The position numbers and the translations under genes were made by a program. Source: Bacillota bacterium (lineage in GTDB: Bacteria > Bacillota > Clostridia > Peptostreptococcales > Acidaminobacteraceae). Taken from it: 8,912 bases of DNA. The stretch spans positions 1 to 8,912 of the forward strand of contig JAEZUZ010000002.1 in assembly GCA_023443345.1 (NCBI GenBank). The letters are read 5' to 3'. This document shows, one piece after another, positions 1-6,285 of the stretch (its first letter is position 1; each line of letters begins with the position of its first letter). Under the pieces are notes generated by a model. That model saw nothing but the letters and a program-made list of their open reading frames with translations, ran no database searches and was not told the origin of the DNA.

Positions 1-124
1 TTACTCCTCCATATTTAGAGTGTGTATCTATTTGTGAAAAGATTACATGAGATTTTAAAGTTAAGTCATCTAGTATTGCGCAACTGCACTCATCACAGCT
101 CGTCTCAATTGCAAGTATTTTCAT
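1..124 (-). CDS. tsaD: TsaD, t6A synthase catalytic subunit, N-terminal 41 codons (partial)
   Basis: This is the start of the tRNA N6-threonylcarbamoyladenosine synthase catalytic subunit (TsaD/Gcp/YgjD). It transfers threonylcarbamoyl from threonylcarbamoyl-AMP to A37 of ANN-decoding tRNAs. The frame starts with ATG at 124 and stays open to the window edge. It begins MKILAIETSCDECSCAI and ends with SQIDTHSKYGGV, matching the family's N-terminal ASKHA nucleotide-binding start (ETSCDE) and its conserved SQ...H..YGGV segment. The ATG overlaps the tsaB stop as ATGA, and AAAGGTG lies about five bases upstream as a ribosome-binding site. The usual Thr after CDE is Cys here (CDECS). Most of the protein, including the metal-binding histidines, lies outside the window. 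The family assignment is secure; intactness cannot be judged. Confidence 0.93.
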   Translation of the reverse strand, partial: MKILAIETSCDECSCAILDDLTLKSHVIFSQIDTHSKYGGV

Positions 125-717
125 TGTTTCACCTTTGTTGTAATATGAGCCTGTCTCAAATAGTGAGCCTCTATTTCTTTAAAATAAAATCCATCTTCAT
201 ATGCCCTTATCAAATTTGAAGCATCACTTTCTATTTCTCTTGAAAAAATATCTGAAAACTCTGATAGATTTTGTCCTATTGCTCTATCTAACTTATATTT
301 CTGTACTATCTCTGATATATCTCCATTTAGCTCTACAAATTGATCTTCAATAAATATTCCAGCATAAACAGTATTTCTTCTTGCATTTATCATTACAGCT
401 CTCTCTTGATTTTCACACTGATAGCTCATAGCTCTTAATGTGCTTATCCCGTATATTTCTGAGCCTATAGCATTCTTTAAACCAAGAGCTGCGCTAATTC
501 CAACTCTTATCCCTGTATAACTTCCAGGCCCTAAAGCAACTAGTATCTTCTTTATATCCTTTATCTGAAATTTAAGTTCATTAAATAAATCCCTTATCTC
601 TGGTAAGAGTATTTCGGCATTGTTCTTCTTGACTTTTGAAGTTTTAGTGTATGTTTCTCCATCTTTTTTTATTGCAATACTTAACTTCTCTAAAGTCGTA
701 TCAATCGCTAAAATCAT
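121..717 (-). CDS. tsaB: TsaB, t6A biosynthesis scaffold protein
   Basis: TsaB (YeaZ) is the catalytically inactive partner that dimerises with TsaD and docks TsaE in the bacterial t6A37 tRNA-modification complex in the cytoplasm. At 198 residues it is slightly short for the family. It starts MILAIDTT, the ASKHA-type opening, and carries the TsaB signature GPGSYTGIRVG at about residues 63-73, followed by INARRNTVY at about 110-118. The C-terminus contains YLRQAH, like the YLR end of other members. The start at 717 has GAGG seven bases upstream, and the ATGA overlap with the tsaE stop confirms it. Its own stop overlaps the tsaD start in the same way. The rimI gene that often separates tsaB from tsaD in Firmicutes is missing. 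Co-translation with TsaE and TsaD fits a shared complex. Confidence 0.95.
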   Translation of the reverse strand: MILAIDTTLEKLSIAIKKDGETYTKTSKVKKNNAEILLPEIRDLFNELKFQIKDIKKILVALGPGSYTGIRVGISAALGLKNAIGSEIYGISTLRAMSYQCENQERAVMINARRNTVYAGIFIEDQFVELNGDISEIVQKYKLDRAIGQNLSEFSDIFSREIESDASNLIRAYEDGFYFKEIEAHYLRQAHITTKVKQ

Positions 718-1109
718 TCTTCTACCTCAATTATTCTATTTCCATTATCAAAATAGAATTTTATAACCTTAGCCTGATATTCATCTTCTACTATCTCTGG
801 CCACTCAATAAAAATATATGAATCACTATTGATATATTCATCAAAATCTATGTGAATGAGCTCTTCATAGTCCTCTATTCTATAGAGATCGAAGTGGTAG
901 GCATCTACTTTACCATGATATTCTTTAACAATCTGGTATGTGGGAGATGTTATATTTTCTCTAATTCCAAGGTTCTTTAGAAATTCTCTTACAAAAAAAG
1001 TCTTTCCAACTCCCAAATTACCTTTTAAAAAATATATTTTATCTTTTGACTTAGATAATTTTATTGCTAAATCCCTTGTATCATTTTCACTATTGCAAAT
1101 ATATTTCAT
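714..1109 (-). CDS. tsaE: TsaE, t6A biosynthesis P-loop ATPase
   Basis: TsaE (YjeE) is the small ATPase that binds TsaB-TsaD and is needed for multiple turnovers in t6A37 synthesis. I choose the ATG at 1109, not the one at 1115. AAAGG lies seven bases before 1109 but only one base before 1115, and the start at 1109 makes an ATGA overlap with the upstream stop, as at the next two junctions. This gives 131 residues, within or slightly below the family range. Visible motifs are the Walker A loop GNLGVGKT (30-37), SPTY (55-58), the HFDLYR block (72-77) and IEWP (101-104). The second Thr or Ser usual after GKT is Phe. It overlaps tsaB by four bases. The function is confident; the start site is an inference from spacing. 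Confidence 0.94.
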   Translation of the reverse strand: MKYICNSENDTRDLAIKLSKSKDKIYFLKGNLGVGKTFFVREFLKNLGIRENITSPTYQIVKEYHGKVDAYHFDLYRIEDYEELIHIDFDEYINSDSYIFIEWPEIVEDEYQAKVIKFYFDNGNRIIEVEE

Positions 1110-1909
1110 AGACATGCCTTTATAAATATAAGTATTAAAATATGTACAGGATAGAAGAAATATGAGAAATATCTTCTAAGTCTGATTCTTGTTCCATCCC
1201 CCAAGCTAACCATCTTAATTATAAACAAGCTAAAAACAGAATATATTTGTTTACTTAAAATCAATTCATAAAATTCTCCCCTATTGACTAAAAAATCAAA
1301 GGCATCTTTATATGAAAGACTCATTTGGAGTAAGTAAACATAATAATCAAATATATTATTTATAATAGTTAGAACTATAAAGCACAATAGAAGTTCAAAA
1401 TACCTATTCTCAAATAGATAAAACGAAACAATTAACAGTATCCCATATGTTCCATAACTAAAACTTGCAGAATACTTACTTAAAAACAAATTATATAGAG
1501 ATGGAAATAGTATGACTGCCAACGCAAAAATTATATATATAGCTCTTTTAGTTCCATTTATTCTCTTTGCTCTGTCAATTGAGATAATTGCTATAAGTCC
1601 AAATAGTAGTACAAAGCCTACATTAATCTTTAAGAATTTTGGGTGTAGACTTGGATTGAAAAACATATATGGAACTTGAAATATTATTGAAAATATCAGA
1701 AGTCTCAACATATATTTTTTTCTATTAGATGTATTTATAAAACCCAAGTATATCCCAAAGCAGAAAAGAGGAAAAGACATTCTGCCAATTATTCTAAATT
1801 CTTCACTAAAGCTCAGATTCCCAAACATATATCCGATGTGATCTATCAACATTGTAACTAGAGCTACTATCTTTATGAGTTCTCTCTGAGACCTATCAAG
1901 AGTTCTCAT
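1106..1909 (-). CDS. TraX-family polytopic membrane protein
   Basis: This 267-residue, very hydrophobic protein fits the TraX family. The family is named after the F-plasmid protein that N-acetylates F pilin and is related to membrane acyltransferases; chromosomal Firmicute members mostly have no assigned role. Family-like blocks are VTMLIDHIG (18-26), the FRIIGRMSFPLF region (39-49), SNRKKYMLRLLIFSIIFQVPY (61-81), NVGFVLLFGLIAI (96-108) and the C-terminal RRYFSYFFYPVHILILIF stretch. I count roughly seven to nine hydrophobic segments and see no cleavable signal peptide. The ATG at 1909 has GGAGG about five bases upstream and lies inside the prfB 3' end (14-base overlap). Its stop overlaps the tsaE start by four bases. 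No conjugation genes are present, so pilin acetylation is unlikely; modification of an envelope polymer is a guess. The family call is good, the substrate unknown. Confidence 0.85.
   Translation of the reverse strand: MRTLDRSQRELIKIVALVTMLIDHIGYMFGNLSFSEEFRIIGRMSFPLFCFGIYLGFINTSNRKKYMLRLLIFSIIFQVPYMFFNPSLHPKFLKINVGFVLLFGLIAIISIDRAKRINGTKRAIYIIFALAVILFPSLYNLFLSKYSASFSYGTYGILLIVSFYLFENRYFELLLCFIVLTIINNIFDYYVYLLQMSLSYKDAFDFLVNRGEFYELILSKQIYSVFSLFIIKMVSLGDGTRIRLRRYFSYFFYPVHILILIFIKACL
1117..1121 (-). promoter_or_regulatory. Ribosome-binding site that decides the tsaE start
   Basis: AAAGG on the minus strand lies seven bases before the ATG at 1109 but only one base before the ATG at 1115. It lies inside the end of the TraX-family gene and favours the downstream start. 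Confidence 0.6.
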
Positions 1910-2994
1910 CTGCCCTCCACTTCAAATAAGAATAGATGAATTCCTTTAAATCTCCATCTAGTACTTTTTGTATCTGTGCCTGTTCACATAGAGTTCTATG
2001 ATCTTTAACTAAAGTGTATGGGTGAAGTACATAACTTCTTATTTGGGATCCCCAAGCAATAGTCTTGCTCTGCCCCTTTATTGCCAATTCCTTCTCTTTG
2101 TTTTCTTGAATCTGCTTTTCCTTTAATTTAGAGTAGAGAACTTTCATAGCCATCTCTCTATTTTGGATTTGACTGCGCTCATTCTGACAATTTACTACAA
2201 TACCTGTTGGCAAGTGCGTTATTCTAACAGCTGAATCAGTAGTATTTACGTGCTGACCTCCTGCTCCACTGCTTCTATATGTATCTATTCTCAATTGTTC
2301 ATCTCTGATTTCTATTTCTTCTAAGTCATCAAATTCTGGAGATACATCAACAGAAGCAAAAGAGGTCTGTCTCTTACCTGAAGCACTGTATGGAGAGATT
2401 CTCACAAGTCTATGCACTCCTGCCTCTGACTTAATAAGCCCATATGCGTGCTGGCCTTCTACTAGGATTTCGACATGTTTGATACCTGCTTCCTTGTCTT
2501 CCATTAAGTCAAGTATCTTTACTTTAAATCCCTCTTTGTCAAAGAACTTCAAATACATCCTCATAAGCATCTGTGCCCAGTCCTGAGCATCTAATCCACC
2601 AGTTCCTGCCTGAATGCTTACAAAGGCATTGTTGTTGTCATATTCTTCATTTAGCAAAACTTCTATTTCTAATTCTTCTATTTCCCTTTTTAAATTTAGA
2701 AAAAATTCCGTTGCTTCCTCTTCATCTACTTCTGAAATATTAAATAGTTCAACATATATATTTCCCTCTTCAATTAGGGAATCCATGTTATCTATTTTCT
2801 CAATCGTATCTTTTAAATACTTATCCCTTTTAAGTACTTCTGTAGCTCTTTCTTGATCATTCCAAAAGTCATCTGAGGCAACTTCTCTTTCTATCTCTTT
2901 AATTTCCTTCTCAATGGAATCCCTGTCAAAGAGACTCCTTTAGAAAATTCCATTTATCAACAAACCCTTGATAACTTCTTACTAGTTCTTCCAC
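1896..2994 (-). CDS. prfB: Peptide chain release factor 2, expressed by programmed +1 frameshift
   Basis: RF2 recognises UGA and UAA stop codons and triggers peptide release on the ribosome. The coding path is GTG at 2994, 22 zero-frame codons to CTT at 2929, an in-frame TGA at 2928-2926, then a +1 shift reading GAC (2927-2925) and on to TGA at 1896-1898. The result is 365 residues, the normal family length. The zero-frame part includes LVRSYQGFVDKWNFLKESL, and the shifted part begins DRDSIEKEIKEIE and reaches the conserved FWND. Other motifs are the stop-codon recognition tripeptide SPY (about 200-202, normally SPF) and GGQ in SGAGGQHVN (about 245-247). GGAGG seven bases before the GTG supports that start. 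The gene overlaps secA by 13 bases and the TraX-family gene by 14. RF2 scarcity should raise frameshifting, giving autoregulation. The ATG at 2786 is internal. Confidence 0.96.
2925..2940 (-). promoter_or_regulatory. prfB: prfB programmed +1 frameshift site
   Basis: Read on the minus strand the site is AAGGAG TCT CTT TGA C. It has the classical RF2 layout: an internal Shine-Dalgarno-like AAGGAG, a three-base spacer, then the slippery CTT and the in-frame UGA followed by C. In the +1 frame a TAA at 2942-2940 blocks reading from upstream, so only ribosomes that shift at CTT make full-length RF2. The mechanism is established for prfB in other bacteria; here it is inferred from the exact arrangement. 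Confidence 0.96.
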
Positions 2995-5663
2995 GGATCA
3001 TCCTCCATCAACATATGACAATTTTTATACTTCTTGCCACTTCCACAAGGGCATAAATCATTTCTATTTACTTTCTTCTTTGAACTCTTATAAGTTCTTA
3101 CATCTTCGTTTGTTTTAGAAGCTCTTTCTTCTCTTGAGACTCTCTTTCTCTGTCTTTCTTGAGATAGATTTATTCTAAACATATTACTTAGTGTATCTTC
3201 TTTAATTCTATCTAGCATCTGCTCATATAGATCGAAGCTTTCTCTTTGGTATGCCTGCATTGGATTTTGCTGACCTATTGCTCTAAGACCAATTCCCTGT
3301 CTTAAGTTTTCCATATCGTCCATATGTAAAATCCAGTTCTGGTCTACACTTGTAAGCATAACTATTCTCTCAAGCTCTCTCATCTTCTCAACGCCTACAA
3401 GGCTTTCTCTTTCTTCATATATCTTCTTATAAGCATTAAATAGATCTTCTATGTTTTCATCTATTGTCTTATCTTGGGATAGTTGAATAACTGGCTCATT
3501 ATATCCAAAGAAATTTGTCAACTCCTTTTTTATTAAGCTATGATCTGTAAGCTCATCTTCAACTACATGGGCGCTTATAACTCTTTCAATGTATTCCTTT
3601 AACATTTCAAATATGTTATCTTTAATGCTCTCGCCATTTAGGACCTGTGTTCTTTGTTCAAATACAAACTTGCGTTGTTGATTTAATATTTCGTCATATC
3701 CTAGAACACTCTTTCTTGCACTATAGTTGTAATTTTCTACTCTCTTTTGAGCTCTTTCAATTCCATTTGTAAGAGTTCTATTCTCTAGTATTACGTCTTT
3801 ATCCATTCCAAGCTTTAGAACCAAGTTTGTCATAGACTCACTCATAAATGTCCTACATAGGTCATCTTCTAAACTTATGAAAAATTGTGAACTTCCCGGA
3901 TCTCCCTGTCTTCCAGAACGTCCTCTTAACTGATTATCAATTCTTCTAGATTCATGTCTTTCTGTTCCAAGCACATGTAATCCCCCAGCTTTTTTGACTA
4001 ATTCTGCTTCTTCTCTTACTTCCTGTTCTATTTTATCTTTTATCTTTTCAATTTCCTTCTCACAGGCAATTACATCTTCTTCATCATAGCTAAAGGGATT
4101 TAGAGCCTTTGTAATTGTATCTTCTTCAAAGCCAAGTTTTCTCATCTTTTCTCTTAAGATAAACTCAACATTGCCCCCTAAAAGTATGTCAGTACCTCTA
4201 CCTGCCATGTTTGTTGCAATTGTTACAGCACCATATCTGCCTGCCTGAGCTACAATTTCTGATTCTCTTCTGTGTTCTTTGGCATTAAGAACATTGTGCT
4301 TTATTCCCTTTTTCTTAAGTAGTTTAGAAAGTTTTTCAGAATACTCAACAGAAATAGTACCAACAAGAATAGGCTGGTTATTTTTATGTCTTTTCTCTAT
4401 TTCTTCTATTATTGCCTTGTCCTTGTATTCCTGTTTACCATAAACTAGGTCATTTAAATCTTCTCTTATAACAGGTTTATTAGTTGGAATTTGAACAACA
4501 TCCATGTTATATATTTCTTTAAATTCTTCTTCTTCTGTCTTAGCTGTACCTGTCATTCCAGCAAGTTTGTCATACATTCTAAAGAAATTTTGCAGAGTTA
4601 TTGTAGCTAATGTCTGGCTCTCTTCTTTTACTTTTAGCCCCTCTTTAGCTTCAATTGCCTGATGAAGACCATTTGAATATCTTCTTCCTGGCATAAGTCT
4701 TCCTGTAAATTCATCAACTATAACTACCTGTCCATCTTGAACTACATAATCTACATCTTTTTTCTTTAAAAATTTAGCTCTAATAGCCTGATTTATATGA
4801 TGTGATATTTCCATATTTTCTGGATCAGATAAGTTATCAATTCCAAAGTATCTTTCTGCCTTAGGTATACCATTTTCATCATTTAGGAAAATGCTCTGTT
4901 CTTTTTCATCAATTGTTACATCTTCTTCCTTGATTAGCATAGCAAGGCCGTTTGCTTTGTTATATAGATCTGAAGATTTCTCTCCTCTACCTGAAATTAT
5001 AAGTGGGGTCCTTGCTTCATCTATTAATATAGAGTCAACCTCGTCTATAATTGCAAATCTAAAGCCTCTCTGTCTCTGATTTTCCTTATAAATTTCCATG
5101 TTGTCTCTTAGATAGTCAAAGCCAAATTCATTGTTTGTCCCGTATGTAACATCTTTTCTATACTCTCTTTGCTTTTCTTCTGAAGAAAGCCCATTGACGA
5201 TACAACCTACAGAAACTCCTAGAAATTCAAAAACTTTTCCCATCCACCTAGATTGATAGTCAGCAAGATAGTCGTTTACTGTAACAAGGTGAGCTCCCTT
5301 TCCTTCTAATGAATTCAAATAAAGAGGCATTATAGCAACAAGGGTCTTTCCTTCACCTGTCTTCATCTCTGCAATTCTTCCCTGATGAAGGACAATACCT
5401 CCTGTAATTTGAACTGGATATGGCTTAAGTCCTATAACTCTATGTGCGGCTTCTCTTACAACAGCAAAAGCTTCTGGCAAAATTTCATCTAATGTCTTTC
5501 CGTTTTTTATTTCTTCTTTAAATTTATCAGTATACTCTCTAAGTTGAGCATCTGTCTTTGATTTCATTAATTCATCTAAATCTAAAACTTCCTGTGTTAT
5601 TTTTTCTATTCTTTTTAATTCCGATTTATTGATTTTCTCTTTTACAAAGCTTATTAATCCCAT
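2982..5663 (-). CDS. secA: SecA preprotein translocase ATPase
   Basis: SecA is the peripheral membrane motor that pushes unfolded secretory proteins through SecYEG using ATP. The 893-residue product is full length. In order it shows the Walker A loop MKTGEGKT (100-107), the Walker B/DEAD-like IIDEVDSILIDEARTP (205-220) in NBD1, the preprotein cross-linking region, NBD2 motifs MAGRGTDILLGGN (486-498) and GTERHESRRIDNQLRGRSGRQGD (566-588), the helical scaffold and wing regions, and a C-terminal zinc motif CPCGSGKKYKNCH (871-883). About 60 charged residues separate GGNVE from GGLHV, an insert I have seen in clostridial-type SecA. Ten residues follow the zinc motif, and their codons carry the prfB ribosome-binding site. 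The ATG at 5663 has GAGG six bases upstream, and a promoter lies just before it. It heads the operon that includes prfB. Whether a second SecA exists elsewhere cannot be seen. Confidence 0.98.
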   Translation of the reverse strand: MGLISFVKEKINKSELKRIEKITQEVLDLDELMKSKTDAQLREYTDKFKEEIKNGKTLDEILPEAFAVVREAAHRVIGLKPYPVQITGGIVLHQGRIAEMKTGEGKTLVAIMPLYLNSLEGKGAHLVTVNDYLADYQSRWMGKVFEFLGVSVGCIVNGLSSEEKQREYRKDVTYGTNNEFGFDYLRDNMEIYKENQRQRGFRFAIIDEVDSILIDEARTPLIISGRGEKSSDLYNKANGLAMLIKEEDVTIDEKEQSIFLNDENGIPKAERYFGIDNLSDPENMEISHHINQAIRAKFLKKKDVDYVVQDGQVVIVDEFTGRLMPGRRYSNGLHQAIEAKEGLKVKEESQTLATITLQNFFRMYDKLAGMTGTAKTEEEEFKEIYNMDVVQIPTNKPVIREDLNDLVYGKQEYKDKAIIEEIEKRHKNNQPILVGTISVEYSEKLSKLLKKKGIKHNVLNAKEHRRESEIVAQAGRYGAVTIATNMAGRGTDILLGGNVEFILREKMRKLGFEEDTITKALNPFSYDEEDVIACEKEIEKIKDKIEQEVREEAELVKKAGGLHVLGTERHESRRIDNQLRGRSGRQGDPGSSQFFISLEDDLCRTFMSESMTNLVLKLGMDKDVILENRTLTNGIERAQKRVENYNYSARKSVLGYDEILNQQRKFVFEQRTQVLNGESIKDNIFEMLKEYIERVISAHVVEDELTDHSLIKKELTNFFGYNEPVIQLSQDKTIDENIEDLFNAYKKIYEERESLVGVEKMRELERIVMLTSVDQNWILHMDDMENLRQGIGLRAIGQQNPMQAYQRESFDLYEQMLDRIKEDTLSNMFRINLSQERQRKRVSREERASKTNEDVRTYKSSKKKVNRNDLCPCGSGKKYKNCHMLMEDDPWKN
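3002..3006 (-). promoter_or_regulatory. Ribosome-binding site that fixes the prfB GTG start
   Basis: GGAGG lies in the last codons of secA, seven bases before the GTG at 2994. The ATG at 3001 directly after GGAGG is in another frame and has no spacing, so it is not a plausible start. This site therefore decides the prfB start. Confidence 0.85.
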
Positions 5664-5690
5664 ATTTCACCTCTTTATGTCATTCATATT

Positions 5691-5699
5691 ATTATACCA
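5691..5699 (-). promoter_or_regulatory. secA promoter, extended -10
   Basis: On the minus strand this reads TGGTATAAT: a perfect TATAAT (5696-5691) with the TG of an extended -10 one base further upstream. The candidate -35 (TTTTAA, about 5719-5714 at 17-base spacing) is poor and lies in the T-tract of the preceding terminator, so the extended -10 probably carries recognition. Predicted transcription start is near 5684, giving a leader of about 20 bases with GAGG before the secA ATG. Confidence 0.7.
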
Positions 5700-5715
5700 T
5701 TTTTTCCTTGGAATT

Positions 5716-5746
5716 AAAAAAAGATTACACTTCTTGTAATCTTTTT
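5716..5746 (-). terminator. Intrinsic terminator after tRNA-Ser
   Basis: A perfect 12-base-pair inverted repeat (5718-5729 with 5735-5746, AAAAAGATTACA arms, five-base loop) is followed on the minus strand by a seven-T run (5722-5716). It closes the transcript ending in tRNA-Ser and separates it from secA. The stem is AT-rich but long. The plus-strand reading lacks a T-run beyond the stem, and no plus-strand gene needs it. Confidence 0.85.
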
Positions 5747-5752
5747 ACTAAA

Positions 5753-5838
5753 AGGAGAGGACGGGACTTGAACCCGCGGGGCTTCTTACACCTTACACGA
5801 TTTCCAATCGTGCTCCTTACCAACTCGGTCACCTCTCC
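5753..5838 (-). tRNA. tRNA-Ser, anticodon GGA
   Basis: An 86-base class II tRNA that reads serine codons UCC and UCU. The acceptor stem is GGAGAGG/CCTCTCC (5838-5832 with 5760-5754). The anticodon arm is CACGA-TTGGAAA-TCGTG, with GGA at positions 34-36. The T arm is GCGGG-TTCAAGT-CCCGT. The long variable region (TAAGGTGTAAGAAGCCCC) marks it as serine type. CCA is not encoded, so it must be added after processing. Odd points are U at the discriminator position (G is usual for tRNA-Ser), an A10/A25 mismatch that leaves a two-pair D stem, and a variable stem of only about three pairs. The 5' end directly follows the tadA stop codon, so it probably matures from the tadA mRNA by RNase P. Confidence 0.95.
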
Positions 5839-6285
5839 CTATCTTCTCTCTCTAAAGAAATTTCTCAGAAGCTCTGCACTTTCTTGTGCACATATTCCTT
5901 CAACTATTTCTATAGAGTGATTTGTCCTTTTATCATCTAAAACATTGTACAGACTTCTTACAGCGCCAAATTTTGTGTCTCTTGCACCAAAGACAAGTTT
6001 CCTAATTCTAGCCTGCAGAGCTGCTCCTGAGCACATCAGACAGGGTTCTAAAGTAACATATATATCTACATCTGTCAAATACCATGTATTAAGTATTTTT
6101 GAAACTTTATCTATCAATATTATTTCTGCATGAGATGTTGGATTGTTGGCTGTCTCTTTTAAATTATGTGCCCTTGCTATAATTTTTCCATTATATACTG
6201 CAACAGCTCCCACCGGAACCTCACCCATCAAGTAAGCTTTCTGTGCTTCTAGAAGAGCCTCCCGCATAAAATATTCATCATTCAT
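5839..6285 (-). CDS. tadA: TadA, tRNA-specific adenosine deaminase
   Basis: TadA deaminates A34 to inosine in the wobble position of tRNA-Arg(ACG), so that one tRNA reads CGU, CGC and CGA. The 148-residue length is typical. It has the zinc-dependent cytidine-deaminase fold signature: HAE (52-54, zinc His and catalytic Glu) and PCLMC (81-85, two zinc Cys). The context PTSHAEI and the following SGAALQARI favour TadA over a free-nucleoside deaminase. The ATG at 6285 shares one base with the upstream lipid-kinase stop (TGATG), and GAGG lies about ten bases upstream, slightly far. A second ATG at 6267 is less likely because it lies inside the conserved N-terminal helix. The TAG stop ends on the base before tRNA-Ser. 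TadA beside a tRNA-Ser gene is a known Firmicute arrangement. Confidence 0.96.
   Translation of the reverse strand: MNDEYFMREALLEAQKAYLMGEVPVGAVAVYNGKIIARAHNLKETANNPTSHAEIILIDKVSKILNTWYLTDVDIYVTLEPCLMCSGAALQARIRKLVFGARDTKFGAVRSLYNVLDDKRTNHSIEIVEGICAQESAELLRNFFRERR

Noticed and set aside
125..140. TGTTTCAC half-site at the tsaB/tsaD junction as parS
   Set aside because: Only one half-site is present. The bases are explained by the tsaD ribosome-binding region and the tsaB C-terminal codons.
22..219. Plus-strand open frame of 65 codons at the window start
   Set aside because: It lies antisense to the clear tsaD and tsaB frames, has no recognisable protein motif and no convincing ribosome-binding site.
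1106..1909. Conjugative or mobile element suggested by the TraX-like gene
   Set aside because: No relaxase, coupling protein, type IV secretion, transposase, integrase or direct repeats are present. The gene overlaps core genes at both ends.
2926..2928. Disrupted prfB pseudogene because of the in-frame TGA
   Set aside because: The TGA lies in the exact RF2 recoding context (AAGGAG, three bases, CTT TGA C), and the joined product has the normal length of 365 residues.
5708..5920. Plus-strand frame of 70 codons containing RRGRDLNPRGF
   Set aside because: This peptide is the well-known false translation of the antisense strand of a tRNA gene, here tRNA-Ser, and not a protein.
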